DNA from: Salinivirgaceae bacterium
Lineage (GTDB): Bacteria > Bacteroidota > Bacteroidia > Bacteroidales > SZUA-534
Direction: 5' to 3'
NCBI GenBank assembly: GCA_017527435.1
Contig: JAFXQB010000001.1
Location: 130,696 to 194,695, forward strand
DNA: 64,000 bases
Shown: in pieces, positions 8,095 through 16,035 of the stretch
How the letters are laid out: each line of letters starts with the position of its first letter
Numbering within the stretch: the first letter of the stretch is position 1
Made by a program: the position numbers and the translations under genes
The notes under the pieces: model-generated
Told to the model about the DNA's origin: nothing
Database searches by the model: none
The model's input: only the letters and a program-made list of their open reading frames with translations

Positions 8095-9342
8095 ATGCCG
8101 CGTATTTTGAGAATAATAAACAGGTTTAATTTGGGTGGACCGACATATAATGCGGCATATCTATCGCGCTATATGCCAAGCAATTACGAGACGCTACTCG
8201 TGGGCGGCATCAAAGAAGACGACGAAGAAAGTTCGGAATACATTGTGCGGGGACTGGGCATTGAGCCGATTGTGATTCCCGAAATGCGCCGCCAACTGAA
8301 CGCCCAAAACGATTTGGCGGCCTACCGCAAAATTACCGAACTGATTCACGATTTCAAACCCGACATTGTGCACACGCACGCGTCGAAAGCAGGAACAGTC
8401 GGACGTTTGGCGGCCATCCGCAGTCACGTGCCCGTCATTGTCCACACCTTCCACGGACACGTTTTTCACTCGTATTTTGGCAAGAAGCAGACGAAAATGT
8501 TCCTGAACATTGAGCGCGGGCTGGCCGAACACACGTCGCGCATCATCGCCATCAGTCAAAAGCAGAAAGATGAGTTGTGCGACACCTTCAAAATAGCACC
8601 GTCAGACAAGTTCAGCATTATTCCACTTGGTTTTGATTTACAGCGGTTTACCGAAGATAAGGAACAGCGCAGGCTCAAATTCCGCTCAACATTCAATCTG
8701 GCCGACGACGAAGTGGCCATCGGCATTGTGGGGCGTTTGGCGCCTGTCAAAAACCACAAACTTTTCATTGACGCTATCGCGAAAGCGAAACAGCAGACAA
8801 CGTGCAAGTTACGGGCATTTATTGTTGGTGATGGCGAGTTGAAGTCCGACCTGATGGCGCAGTGCGCCGAACTTGGATTGAGCACGGCCACAACTGACGG
8901 TTACGAGCCCGCCACGGTGGCCGATGTCACCTTCACATCGTGGATTCGGAACGTTGAAGTGGTCTATCCTGGACTCGACGTGGTGGCTATGACATCGCTC
9001 AACGAAGGCACGCCCGTGAGCCTGATTGAAGCGCAGGCGGCCAATGTGCCGATTGTCACCACTAATGTTGGTGGAATTGAAAATATTGTAATACAGAATG
9101 ATACAGCCGTGCTTGCGGCCAACGGCGATGCCGATGATTTTGTCGAAAAACTGCTGCCTGTGGTCGAAAGCGCCGAAATGCGCCAACGAATGTCGGCCAA
9201 CGGATGGACTTACGTGAAAGACAAATTCCACTACACGCGGCTTGTGGCCGATGTGGACAGACTATATCAGGAACTGCTTGCCGACGCTGAAAAACAAAGC
9301 AAGCGGCAAAGGCATTTTTTTATAAATTCGCAACCTGAATGA
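8095..9342 (+). CDS. Glycosyltransferase family 4 (GT-B fold)
   Basis: 415 residues from the ATG at 8095. That start is supported by GGGGGAAG just upstream, an unusually good ribosome-binding site for this genome; an upstream TTG at 8071 is unlikely. The N-terminal Rossmann domain begins RILRIINRFNLGGPTYNAA (glycine-rich acceptor loop), with VHTHASKAGTVGRLAA and HTFHGHVFHSYFG. The C-terminal donor domain shows GIVGRLAPVKNHKLFIDA and the E-x7-E type region MTSLNEGTPVSLIEAQAANVP. Likely transfers a sugar to the lipid-linked repeat unit of the exopolysaccharide at the inner membrane. It overlaps the next gene by four bases (ATGA). Confidence 0.88.
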   Translation: MPRILRIINRFNLGGPTYNAAYLSRYMPSNYETLLVGGIKEDDEESSEYIVRGLGIEPIVIPEMRRQLNAQNDLAAYRKITELIHDFKPDIVHTHASKAGTVGRLAAIRSHVPVIVHTFHGHVFHSYFGKKQTKMFLNIERGLAEHTSRIIAISQKQKDELCDTFKIAPSDKFSIIPLGFDLQRFTEDKEQRRLKFRSTFNLADDEVAIGIVGRLAPVKNHKLFIDAIAKAKQQTTCKLRAFIVGDGELKSDLMAQCAELGLSTATTDGYEPATVADVTFTSWIRNVEVVYPGLDVVAMTSLNEGTPVSLIEAQAANVPIVTTNVGGIENIVIQNDTAVLAANGDADDFVEKLLPVVESAEMRQRMSANGWTYVKDKFHYTRLVADVDRLYQELLADAEKQSKRQRHFFINSQPE

Positions 9343-10103
9343 AACGTTTAAAAACGATATCGCTAATTGTTGCCGCGCTTTGTGGATTGAACCTGATGCA
9401 AAGTTGCAAAGTATTGTATCCCAATCAGATGCTCAAAACCGATTCGGGCTACAATTTCGACGATGTTGAAGAGAACCAACCCGAATACGTCATCAATCTT
9501 TACGACAAACTCGATGTGCGCGTCTACACCAACAACGGCGTGCAACTAATTAATACAGAACAAGGTGGCGGGGCTATTCAGCAGAACACAAACACTGTGG
9601 GCTATCTGGTCGACAGCGACAGCACCGTGAAACTGCCAACCATCGGACGCGTGAAAGTAGCAGGAATGACCGTCACTGCCACCGAAACGCTGCTTGAAGG
9701 AATGTACAAGCAGTATTATCAGGAACCGTTTGTAAAAGTGAACGTTACCAACCGCCGCGTGATAATTTTCCGCTCGGGAAGCAGCAGCGGCAGCGTGCTC
9801 AACATCAACAACGAAAAGTTCACCCTGATTGAAGCGCTGGCACAGGCTGGCGGTATCGACGACTTGGGTAAAGCCTACAGAATCAAGGTTTTGCGTGGCA
9901 ACTTGAAGAATCCGAAAGTCTTTCTCTACGACATTTCGAGCATCGAAGACGTGAAAAAATCGAACCTTGTACTGCAATCGAACGACATAATCTACGTTGA
10001 AAGGCGTCCGCGATACGTCAACCGCACCCTTTCCGAAATAATGCCATACGTATCGATATTCAATACGGCGATACTTATCTATCTGACAGCAAAGAATTTA
10101 TAA
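9339..10103 (+). CDS. Polysaccharide export lipoprotein (Wza-like, Poly_export/SLBB)
   Basis: 254 residues. Lipoprotein signal with lipobox LMQSC (Cys about 23). The polysaccharide-export domain follows (about 50-140: YVINLYDKLDVRVY, then LVDSDSTVKLPTIGRVKVAGMT), then an SLBB-like domain (FRSGSSSGSVLNINNEKFTLIEALAQAGGI) and the terminal NDIIYVERRPRY. Ends in a hydrophobic segment (SIFNTAILIYLTAK) that may cross the outer membrane, as the last helix of Wza does. Forms the outer-membrane channel partner of the Wzc-like protein encoded four bases downstream. Confidence 0.9.
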   Translation: MKRLKTISLIVAALCGLNLMQSCKVLYPNQMLKTDSGYNFDDVEENQPEYVINLYDKLDVRVYTNNGVQLINTEQGGGAIQQNTNTVGYLVDSDSTVKLPTIGRVKVAGMTVTATETLLEGMYKQYYQEPFVKVNVTNRRVIIFRSGSSSGSVLNINNEKFTLIEALAQAGGIDDLGKAYRIKVLRGNLKNPKVFLYDISSIEDVKKSNLVLQSNDIIYVERRPRYVNRTLSEIMPYVSIFNTAILIYLTAKNL

Positions 10104-10106
10104 CAA

Positions 10107-12491
10107 ATGAAACAAACACGCATACCGCTGATTAACGACAATTTCGACTTGTCAATCTTTCTGCAGATTCTGCGCAAAGGCTGGTGGGTGTGCGCTGCGA
10201 TGCTTCTGCTGTCGGGCACGGCCGCATTCCTGTATATGCGCTACACAGCGCCGCTCTACGAGTCGTCGTGCGTGATTCAAATCAACGAAGAAGACCGCAA
10301 CGCAAGTATGCTCAACTTCTCGAATCAGTACAACAAAACCGACCTGTCGAAAGTGCTTGAGTTGATGCGCTCGAAAGAGTTTCTGAAAAAGGCTTTGAGC
10401 GAGTTGCCGCTTGAGATTTCGTACTTCAACGAAGGCACGTTCATGTCGTTCGAGATGTACCCCGACACACCTTTCAAAATTGAACTGGCATCGCATAATG
10501 GCGACCTTTACAACAAGCCGTTTTATGTTGATTTCGTTGATTCGCTGTCAGCAAAAATCACTTTTAAAAACGCAAGAAATGCTGGTTCACAAACAATTAA
10601 ACTCGACGAGTGGGAACAGGTGGGCAACACCATGCTCAAGTGCTCGGTGAACAACCGAAAGGCCATCGACGAGCACGCATCGCGCCTTGGCGAACGCTAT
10701 TTTGTGATTATCAACAACCCGAACAACATCATCAGCGAGCACAGTCGCAACCTTGATATCACGCTGCTCAACTCGGCCGCGCAGACCATCAAGATTACCT
10801 ACGCAAGCCACAACGCCAACAAAACCTGGCACATTGTGAACACCATTGCAGAAGAGTATCTGAAATACGATGTTCGGAACAAGCGCGAGAGTTCGGCTAA
10901 CATTCTGGCTTTCATCGACGAGCAACTGAAATCGATTTACAGCAGCCTTGACGAGACCGAAAAGCAGATTCAGTCGTTCAAAAAAGAGAACAAGATTAAG
11001 TCGCAAAACGGCCCCGCAGTGAGCGCTTCGACGCAGAAAATTGAGAGCCTTGAAGAAAAAGTCAGTGAGATTGACTACGAACTGCTTGCTATTGAGCAAA
11101 TTAAGGCAAAACTTGAAGCGGGCGGCGACATCAACACCTACGAGATGCAGGCGGCGCTGGCTGGAACCAAAGCCGCACAGACAATGGGCAACATCCTGGC
11201 CAATCTGCAACGCATAATCGACGAACGTCAGCAACTGCTTAACAGCCTGACAATCGACAACATAAAGGTGAAACAGGTTGAGAAGCAACTCGACAATCAG
11301 ATTACGCTCACCATCGATTTTGTGAGCACCATTCTCACACGTATGCGCGAGCAACGCGCTGAATATCAAGTGCAAATCAGCGAACTTGAAAAATGGCTGT
11401 TCAACGAGAAAAACTACGACGAACTTGAATACGCGCGTCTGCAACGGATGTACGATGTGAATCAGACCTACTATAACCAACTGATTGACAAGAAGGCAGA
11501 GTATCTAATTTCGCAGGCGGGCTACATCTCGCGCAACACCATTCTTGAATCGGCCACAATGCCCGTAGAGCCCATATCGCCAAAAGCGGGCAGCATCTAT
11601 CCCGTATTCATTCTGCTTGGGTTGATTATTGGTTGTATCTACTTGATTATCCGCTATTTAGTATATAATGAAATTACATCGGCGAGCATGGTGCAAAACT
11701 ACACCAAGGCACCGATTCTGGGTGTGATTCCGCAATATGAAAGCCCCGTTGAAGTGTCGCAACTGCTGGTGATGAAAGACCCTCATTCGCCTTTCTCTGA
11801 AGCATTTAGGTCGATACGGTCGAACCTGCAATTCATTTCGCACGGCGCCGAAGCCAACATTCTGACCGTGTCGTCGACCATCTCGGGCGAAGGCAAAACG
11901 TTTGTGGCCATCAACCTTGCAGGCATCATCGCCACATCGGGCAAAAAGGTGGTTCTGCTCGACCTTGACTTGCGCCGCCCGCGCATCCATCAGGGATTCA
12001 AAGTTGAGAACCAATGCGGTATCAGCACCATTCTGATTGGCCGAAACAAAATTGAAGATTGCATCCATCACACTGAAATTGAGAACTTTGATTTCATTAC
12101 GGCTGGGCCGATTCCGCCCAATCCGTCGGAATTGGCGGGCAGCAAAGAGATGGACAATCTGGTTGACGAACTTCAGAAAAAGTACGACATCATCATCATC
12201 GACACACCGCCTGTGGGCATTGTGTCGGACGCTGTAGTTAGTTTGCACAGAGCCACTTACCCGATTTATGTGATGAAAGTGGGCGTGTCGAAACGGCAGT
12301 TTATTGAGAACGTGAACCTGCTGCGCACTGAAAAGGGAATGGAATATCTGTCGATAATTCTGAACGGCGCCAACATAAAAACGCATTCCTACAACGGTTA
12401 CGGATACGGCTATGGTTACGGATACGGCTATGGCTACGGCGAGACAAAAAAGAAAACAAGGCACTTGTTCGGTGCCAAAAAATCGGTTTAG
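10107..12491 (+). CDS. Wzc-like chain-length regulator fused to tyrosine autokinase (BY-kinase)
   Basis: 794 residues. Order: cytoplasmic start, first membrane helix about 24-45 (GWWVCAAMLLLSGTAAF), Wzz-type periplasmic domain, long coiled coil about 265-460, second membrane helix about 492-515, then the cytoplasmic BY-kinase. Kinase motifs: Walker A SSTISGEGKTF near 592, Walker A' VVLLDLDLRRPRIH near 618, Walker B IIIIDTPPVG near 694. The tail near 766-781 is an alternating Gly-Tyr run providing about eight tyrosines for autophosphorylation. Controls polymer length and couples synthesis to the Wza-like channel; the phosphatase at 4516-4986 is the likely counter-enzyme. Confidence 0.93.
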   Translation: MKQTRIPLINDNFDLSIFLQILRKGWWVCAAMLLLSGTAAFLYMRYTAPLYESSCVIQINEEDRNASMLNFSNQYNKTDLSKVLELMRSKEFLKKALSELPLEISYFNEGTFMSFEMYPDTPFKIELASHNGDLYNKPFYVDFVDSLSAKITFKNARNAGSQTIKLDEWEQVGNTMLKCSVNNRKAIDEHASRLGERYFVIINNPNNIISEHSRNLDITLLNSAAQTIKITYASHNANKTWHIVNTIAEEYLKYDVRNKRESSANILAFIDEQLKSIYSSLDETEKQIQSFKKENKIKSQNGPAVSASTQKIESLEEKVSEIDYELLAIEQIKAKLEAGGDINTYEMQAALAGTKAAQTMGNILANLQRIIDERQQLLNSLTIDNIKVKQVEKQLDNQITLTIDFVSTILTRMREQRAEYQVQISELEKWLFNEKNYDELEYARLQRMYDVNQTYYNQLIDKKAEYLISQAGYISRNTILESATMPVEPISPKAGSIYPVFILLGLIIGCIYLIIRYLVYNEITSASMVQNYTKAPILGVIPQYESPVEVSQLLVMKDPHSPFSEAFRSIRSNLQFISHGAEANILTVSSTISGEGKTFVAINLAGIIATSGKKVVLLDLDLRRPRIHQGFKVENQCGISTILIGRNKIEDCIHHTEIENFDFITAGPIPPNPSELAGSKEMDNLVDELQKKYDIIIIDTPPVGIVSDAVVSLHRATYPIYVMKVGVSKRQFIENVNLLRTEKGMEYLSIILNGANIKTHSYNGYGYGYGYGYGYGYGETKKKTRHLFGAKKSV
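12402..12450 (+). repeat. Short tandem repeat coding for the Gly-Tyr tail of the kinase
   Basis: Six-base units of the form GGNTAY (GGTTAC, GGATAC, GGCTAT) repeat in frame about eight times, partly as a higher-order 18-base unit that occurs twice. Gain or loss of units would keep frame and change the number of phosphorylatable tyrosines. Confidence 0.8.
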
Positions 12492-12497
12492 CGGACT

Positions 12498-13556
12498 ATG
12501 ACTTTGTATTTTATCATATTTTTTCTGTCGGTTTTTTGTTTGACAATGGGCGTGCACGCTTTTTTCTTGTCGCGTTCGCAACGTCAAAACATTAAGAAAC
12601 ACAACATTACGGGCGAGCGATGGGCGTCGCAGCGCAAACCGATGCTTGGCGGCGTCGGTTTTTTTGCGGGCTTTGCGATAGGTGTTCTGGGATGGATTAT
12701 TTTTGGCTCTCGCTCGGCGCAAACGGTTGACGGACAACTGGTTGCTGGTATTTTGGCGGCTGTCAGCCTGGCGTTTGTGATGGGGCTGATTGACGATGTT
12801 TTCAACACTTCGCCAATGTTCAAGTTTGCAATGCAGTTTGCCGTGGGCGCGATTTTGATTGTGTGCGGAATCTATATTCAGATATTTGATAATCAGTGGC
12901 TTAATTATGCGTTGACGCTGTTTTGGGTTGTCGGCATAATGAACTCGCTCAATATGCTCGACAATATGGATTCCGTCACCAACACAATGTGCGTGATTGT
13001 GCTTGCGGGCATTCTGGTGATGCTTCTTTCGCCTGTGCGCGATATGTTTTTTGTCCTGCTGATTTTGTCCACACTTGCTTCAATGATAGCCTTTTACAAG
13101 TTTAACTGGCATCCGTCGAAAATGTATATGGGTGACAACGGCTCGCAGTTTTTGGGCGCGTTTATGGCCATAATGAGCATCCGCTACCTGTGGAATCCTG
13201 CGGCGGCCGAACTGTCGAACCCCGTCTATCCGTTTCTGATTGTCTATCTGGCATTTCTGGTGCCCATTACCGATACCGCCACCGTCACCATCAACCGCCT
13301 GATGCGCGGTCAGTCGCCGTTTGTTGGCGGCACCGACCACACCACGCATCACCTTTCGTACCGCGGCTTGAGCGACCGTCAGGTGGTTTGCCTGCTGGGC
13401 GCCATCAACATTGTTTCGGCGTCGGTGGCAGTGAGGTTCCTGCTGATGCCGCCAAAACAAGCGTGGCCGCTGTGGGTGGTAGGTTGCGCCGCAGTTGTGG
13501 TGTCGGGGTTGCTTTATGCCAACACCAAGGTTACCAAACCCAAACAGAAAAAATAA
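12498..13556 (+). CDS. WecA/MraY-family polyprenyl-phosphate sugar-1-phosphate transferase
   Basis: 352 residues, about ten transmembrane helices. Family motifs: GLIDDVFNTSP near 95 (Asp-Asp, Mg2+ site), NSLNMLDNMDSV near 150, MGDNGSQFLG near 210, and GGTDHTTHHLSYRG near 276 (His-rich loop that sets WecA-type rather than MraY-type substrate use). Transfers a sugar-1-phosphate, probably GlcNAc or another HexNAc, from UDP-sugar to undecaprenyl phosphate as the first step of repeat-unit synthesis on the inner face of the inner membrane. Seven bases downstream of the kinase gene, same operon. Confidence 0.9.
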   Translation: MTLYFIIFFLSVFCLTMGVHAFFLSRSQRQNIKKHNITGERWASQRKPMLGGVGFFAGFAIGVLGWIIFGSRSAQTVDGQLVAGILAAVSLAFVMGLIDDVFNTSPMFKFAMQFAVGAILIVCGIYIQIFDNQWLNYALTLFWVVGIMNSLNMLDNMDSVTNTMCVIVLAGILVMLLSPVRDMFFVLLILSTLASMIAFYKFNWHPSKMYMGDNGSQFLGAFMAIMSIRYLWNPAAAELSNPVYPFLIVYLAFLVPITDTATVTINRLMRGQSPFVGGTDHTTHHLSYRGLSDRQVVCLLGAINIVSASVAVRFLLMPPKQAWPLWVVGCAAVVVSGLLYANTKVTKPKQKK

Positions 13557-13561
13557 TGTAG

Positions 13562-13581
13562 GGACGCGATTCGTCGCGTCC
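13562..13581. repeat. Palindromic stem-loop with TTCG loop (REP-like)
   Basis: Perfect 8-bp inverted repeat GGACGCGA (13562-13569) / TCGCGTCC (13574-13581) with a TTCG tetraloop, preceded by GTAG and followed by G. It lies in the 45-base gap between the WecA-like gene and the lytic transglycosylase gene and looks like a dispersed intergenic element. No T run follows, so it is not a typical terminator. Confidence 0.75.
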
Positions 13582-13601
13582 GTTCGTGCAATTCGCAAAT
13601 T

Positions 13602-14558
13602 ATGAAAAATCAGATAATTACGATTATAGTTTCAGCGTTGGTTTCGGCCGCCGTGGCGTTTGCCGTGGTGCGGTTTTTCAATACGCCCAACGAGTTCACC
13701 ATCAGTCAGGTTACCGATGCGGTGCCAATGCCTGACAATCTGACATTTATGGGCGAGACGGTGCCAATCCACAACTTCGACACCCGCGAGAGCCTTGACC
13801 GCGAGTTGCAGGTGAACCGCCTGTGGCACTCGCAAACCATTCTGATGCTCAAGCGCGCTCACCGCTATTTTCCTGTTATTGAGCCGATTCTGAAAGAAAA
13901 CGAAGTGCCCGACGACTTGAAGTACATTGCCGTTATTGAGAGTTCGCTGATGAACGTGGTGTCGCCGTCGGGCGCCAAAGGATTCTGGCAGTTTCTGGGC
14001 GGCACGGCAAAAGACTTCGGTCTTGAAGTGAACGATGAAGTGGACGAGCGCTACAATCTTGAAAAATCGACCATCGCCGCAATCGCGTACTTCAAGCGGA
14101 TGAAAGACAAGTTCGGCTCGTGGACAATGGCCGCGGCGTCGTACAATATCGGCGGCAACGGCCTGGCAAAATTCGCGGGGCAGCAAAAGAGCAACAACTA
14201 CTACGACCTTGTGCTCGGTGAAGAAGCGGGCCGCTACGTTTTCCGCGCCATCGCCATCAAACAGATAATGGAAAATCCTGAAACATACGGATTTGCAATG
14301 CCCAAAGACGAACTCTATCAGCCGATTCCCTACTCGGTTGTGGAAGTTGACAGCACCATTGCCGATATGGCCGACTTCGCCTTTGAGCACGGCACTAACT
14401 ACAAGATGCTCAAACTGATGAACCCCTGGCTTCGCAGCACAAAACTCACCAATCCGAAGCGCAAAACGTACTCGATAAAAATCATCGACCCGAAGTATCG
14501 GATTGTTGAAACCGACACGTCGCTGTTCGTCTTGCCGCAAGACATTGAACTGAATTAG
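13602..14558 (+). CDS. Lytic transglycosylase (SLT domain, MltD-like)
   Basis: 318 residues. N-terminal hydrophobic signal or anchor (ITIIVSALVSAAVAFAVV). The SLT domain (about 90-225) contains VIESSLMNVVSPSGAKGFWQ, with the catalytic Glu near 112, then AASYNIGGNGLAKF. The C-terminal part (NYKMLKLMNPWLRS ... KRKTYSIKI) resembles a single LysM-like peptidoglycan-binding motif. Cleaves the MurNAc-GlcNAc bond with formation of a 1,6-anhydro product. As the last gene of the exopolysaccharide operon it may open the peptidoglycan for the Wza/Wzc apparatus; that link is inferred from position. Confidence 0.88.
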   Translation: MKNQIITIIVSALVSAAVAFAVVRFFNTPNEFTISQVTDAVPMPDNLTFMGETVPIHNFDTRESLDRELQVNRLWHSQTILMLKRAHRYFPVIEPILKENEVPDDLKYIAVIESSLMNVVSPSGAKGFWQFLGGTAKDFGLEVNDEVDERYNLEKSTIAAIAYFKRMKDKFGSWTMAAASYNIGGNGLAKFAGQQKSNNYYDLVLGEEAGRYVFRAIAIKQIMENPETYGFAMPKDELYQPIPYSVVEVDSTIADMADFAFEHGTNYKMLKLMNPWLRSTKLTNPKRKTYSIKIIDPKYRIVETDTSLFVLPQDIELN

Positions 14559-14659
14559 CCCCGATTTGGCGCCCGCCGCCGCCGAACAATGCCCCAATTC
14601 ATCGAAAAAAATCATCGCTACACGCTATAAACGATTGATTTTTTGACTAATATCGCCAA

Positions 14660-14722
14660 TCGATTTTCTAATCGAAAAAACAGCGCTTATTGATAAATAG
14701 TAAAAAATACAATTTATATTTG
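14660..14722 (+). promoter_or_regulatory. Promoter and inverted repeat upstream of the arabinose operon
   Basis: TATATTTG at 14715-14722 matches the -7 consensus, with TTG at 14690-14692, 22 bases upstream. Just before it, TCGATT/AATCGA form a 6-bp inverted repeat around TTCT (14660-14675). The predicted transcript has a leader of roughly 85 bases before the ATG at 14814. The inverted repeat is a candidate operator; no regulator gene lies in the window. Confidence 0.55.
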
Positions 14723-14813
14723 AGTGGCTGATTTTCGGTTACGAGAGTCGGATTAAAAAAAACAAACGTTTGCTTTGGCAGACACAATTACTACTAAACT
14801 AAATACTTTTAAA

Positions 14814-15995
14814 ATGAAAAAGGTTTTATTTGCATTGAGTGCCCTGGCTATGGTTGCCTGCACTTCGAAACAGCAATGCCAACTTCCGCTTGCCGACAAG
14901 GCTAATTTTGCGAAAGAAGTTGACGGAAAACAAGTTAGTTTGTTCACCATTAAGAACGATGCTGGCGTGACAGCACAAATCACCAACTACGGCGGACGTA
15001 TTGTCAATCTTTTCGTTCCCGACAAAAACGGTGCTTTTCAGGATGTTGTGATGGGTTTCGACAACCTTGACCAATATCAGTCATCGAATGACGGCCTTTA
15101 CTTTGGCGCGCTCATCGGCCGCTACGGCAACCGCATCGGTGGCGCATCGTTCAAGATTGGCGAAGAGACTTTCAATGTTGACGCCAACGAACGCCGCAAC
15201 TCGCTGCACGGTGGCAAGAAAGGTTATTTTGCTGTGGTTTGGGACGGCAAACAACTCAACGACAGTACTTTGGAACTGTCTTACCTGTCGGCTGACGGCG
15301 AAGCAGGTTTCCCTGGCAACCTGAACGTGAAGGTTGTTTACACCATCACCAAATGCAACGCCATCAAGATTGAGTACTTTGCCGAGACTGACAAACCGAC
15401 TGTTTGCAACCTTACAAACCACTCGTTCTTCAACCTTTCGGGCGACGCTTCGACAACCATCAACGACCACGTTTTGCAGATTAACGCCGACAGTTACACC
15501 CCTGTTGACTGGTCGCTGATTCCGACTGGCGAAATCGCTTCGCTCGACAACACCCCGCTCGACTTCCGCACACCGACTGCCGTTGGTGCCCGCATCGACA
15601 GCGTTCGTGGCGGATATGACCACAACTATGTTCTGAACGACTCGACTAAATGCTGCAAGAGCGGCCTGACACTTGCCGCTACAGTTACAAGCCCTGTTTC
15701 GGGCATCACAATGAAGGTGCTCACCAACGAGCCTGGTCTGCAATTCTATTCAGGCAACTTCATCTCTGGCAAAGAGACTGGCAAATACGGCAAACTCTAT
15801 CCACGCCGCGGCGCTCTCTGCCTTGAGACTCAACACTTCCCCGACAGCCCGAACAAAGAGAACTTCCCGTCGGTTGTGCTGAATCCTGGTGAGAAATACT
15901 ACAGCGTCTGCGTTTACGCCTTCTGCAACAAAGAGTGCTGCGAGAAAGACGGCAACAAAGAATGCTGCGAGAAAGAAAATTGCGAGAATAAGTAA
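14814..15995 (+). CDS. Lipoprotein aldose 1-epimerase (galactose mutarotase-like)
   Basis: 393 residues from the ATG at 14814, which opens a lipoprotein signal (MKKVLFALSALAMVACTS, Cys about 16); the upstream TTG would bury it. Mutarotase motifs: ITNYGGRIVNLFVPD, GRYGNRIGGASF, NLTNHSFFNLSG (catalytic His), GGYDHNYVLN and LCLETQHFPDSPN (catalytic Glu region). Interconverts alpha and beta sugar anomers; first in an arabinose operon, it likely serves arabinose or galactose released outside the inner membrane. The C-terminus is odd: about 23 extra residues with ECCEKDGNKECCEKENC, an internal duplication adding six cysteines not found in ordinary GalM. Confidence 0.9.
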   Translation: MKKVLFALSALAMVACTSKQQCQLPLADKANFAKEVDGKQVSLFTIKNDAGVTAQITNYGGRIVNLFVPDKNGAFQDVVMGFDNLDQYQSSNDGLYFGALIGRYGNRIGGASFKIGEETFNVDANERRNSLHGGKKGYFAVVWDGKQLNDSTLELSYLSADGEAGFPGNLNVKVVYTITKCNAIKIEYFAETDKPTVCNLTNHSFFNLSGDASTTINDHVLQINADSYTPVDWSLIPTGEIASLDNTPLDFRTPTAVGARIDSVRGGYDHNYVLNDSTKCCKSGLTLAATVTSPVSGITMKVLTNEPGLQFYSGNFISGKETGKYGKLYPRRGALCLETQHFPDSPNKENFPSVVLNPGEKYYSVCVYAFCNKECCEKDGNKECCEKENCENK

Positions 15996-16035
15996 ATCAA
16001 CAATTTACAATACGTAATAATCAAAACAATTTTTT

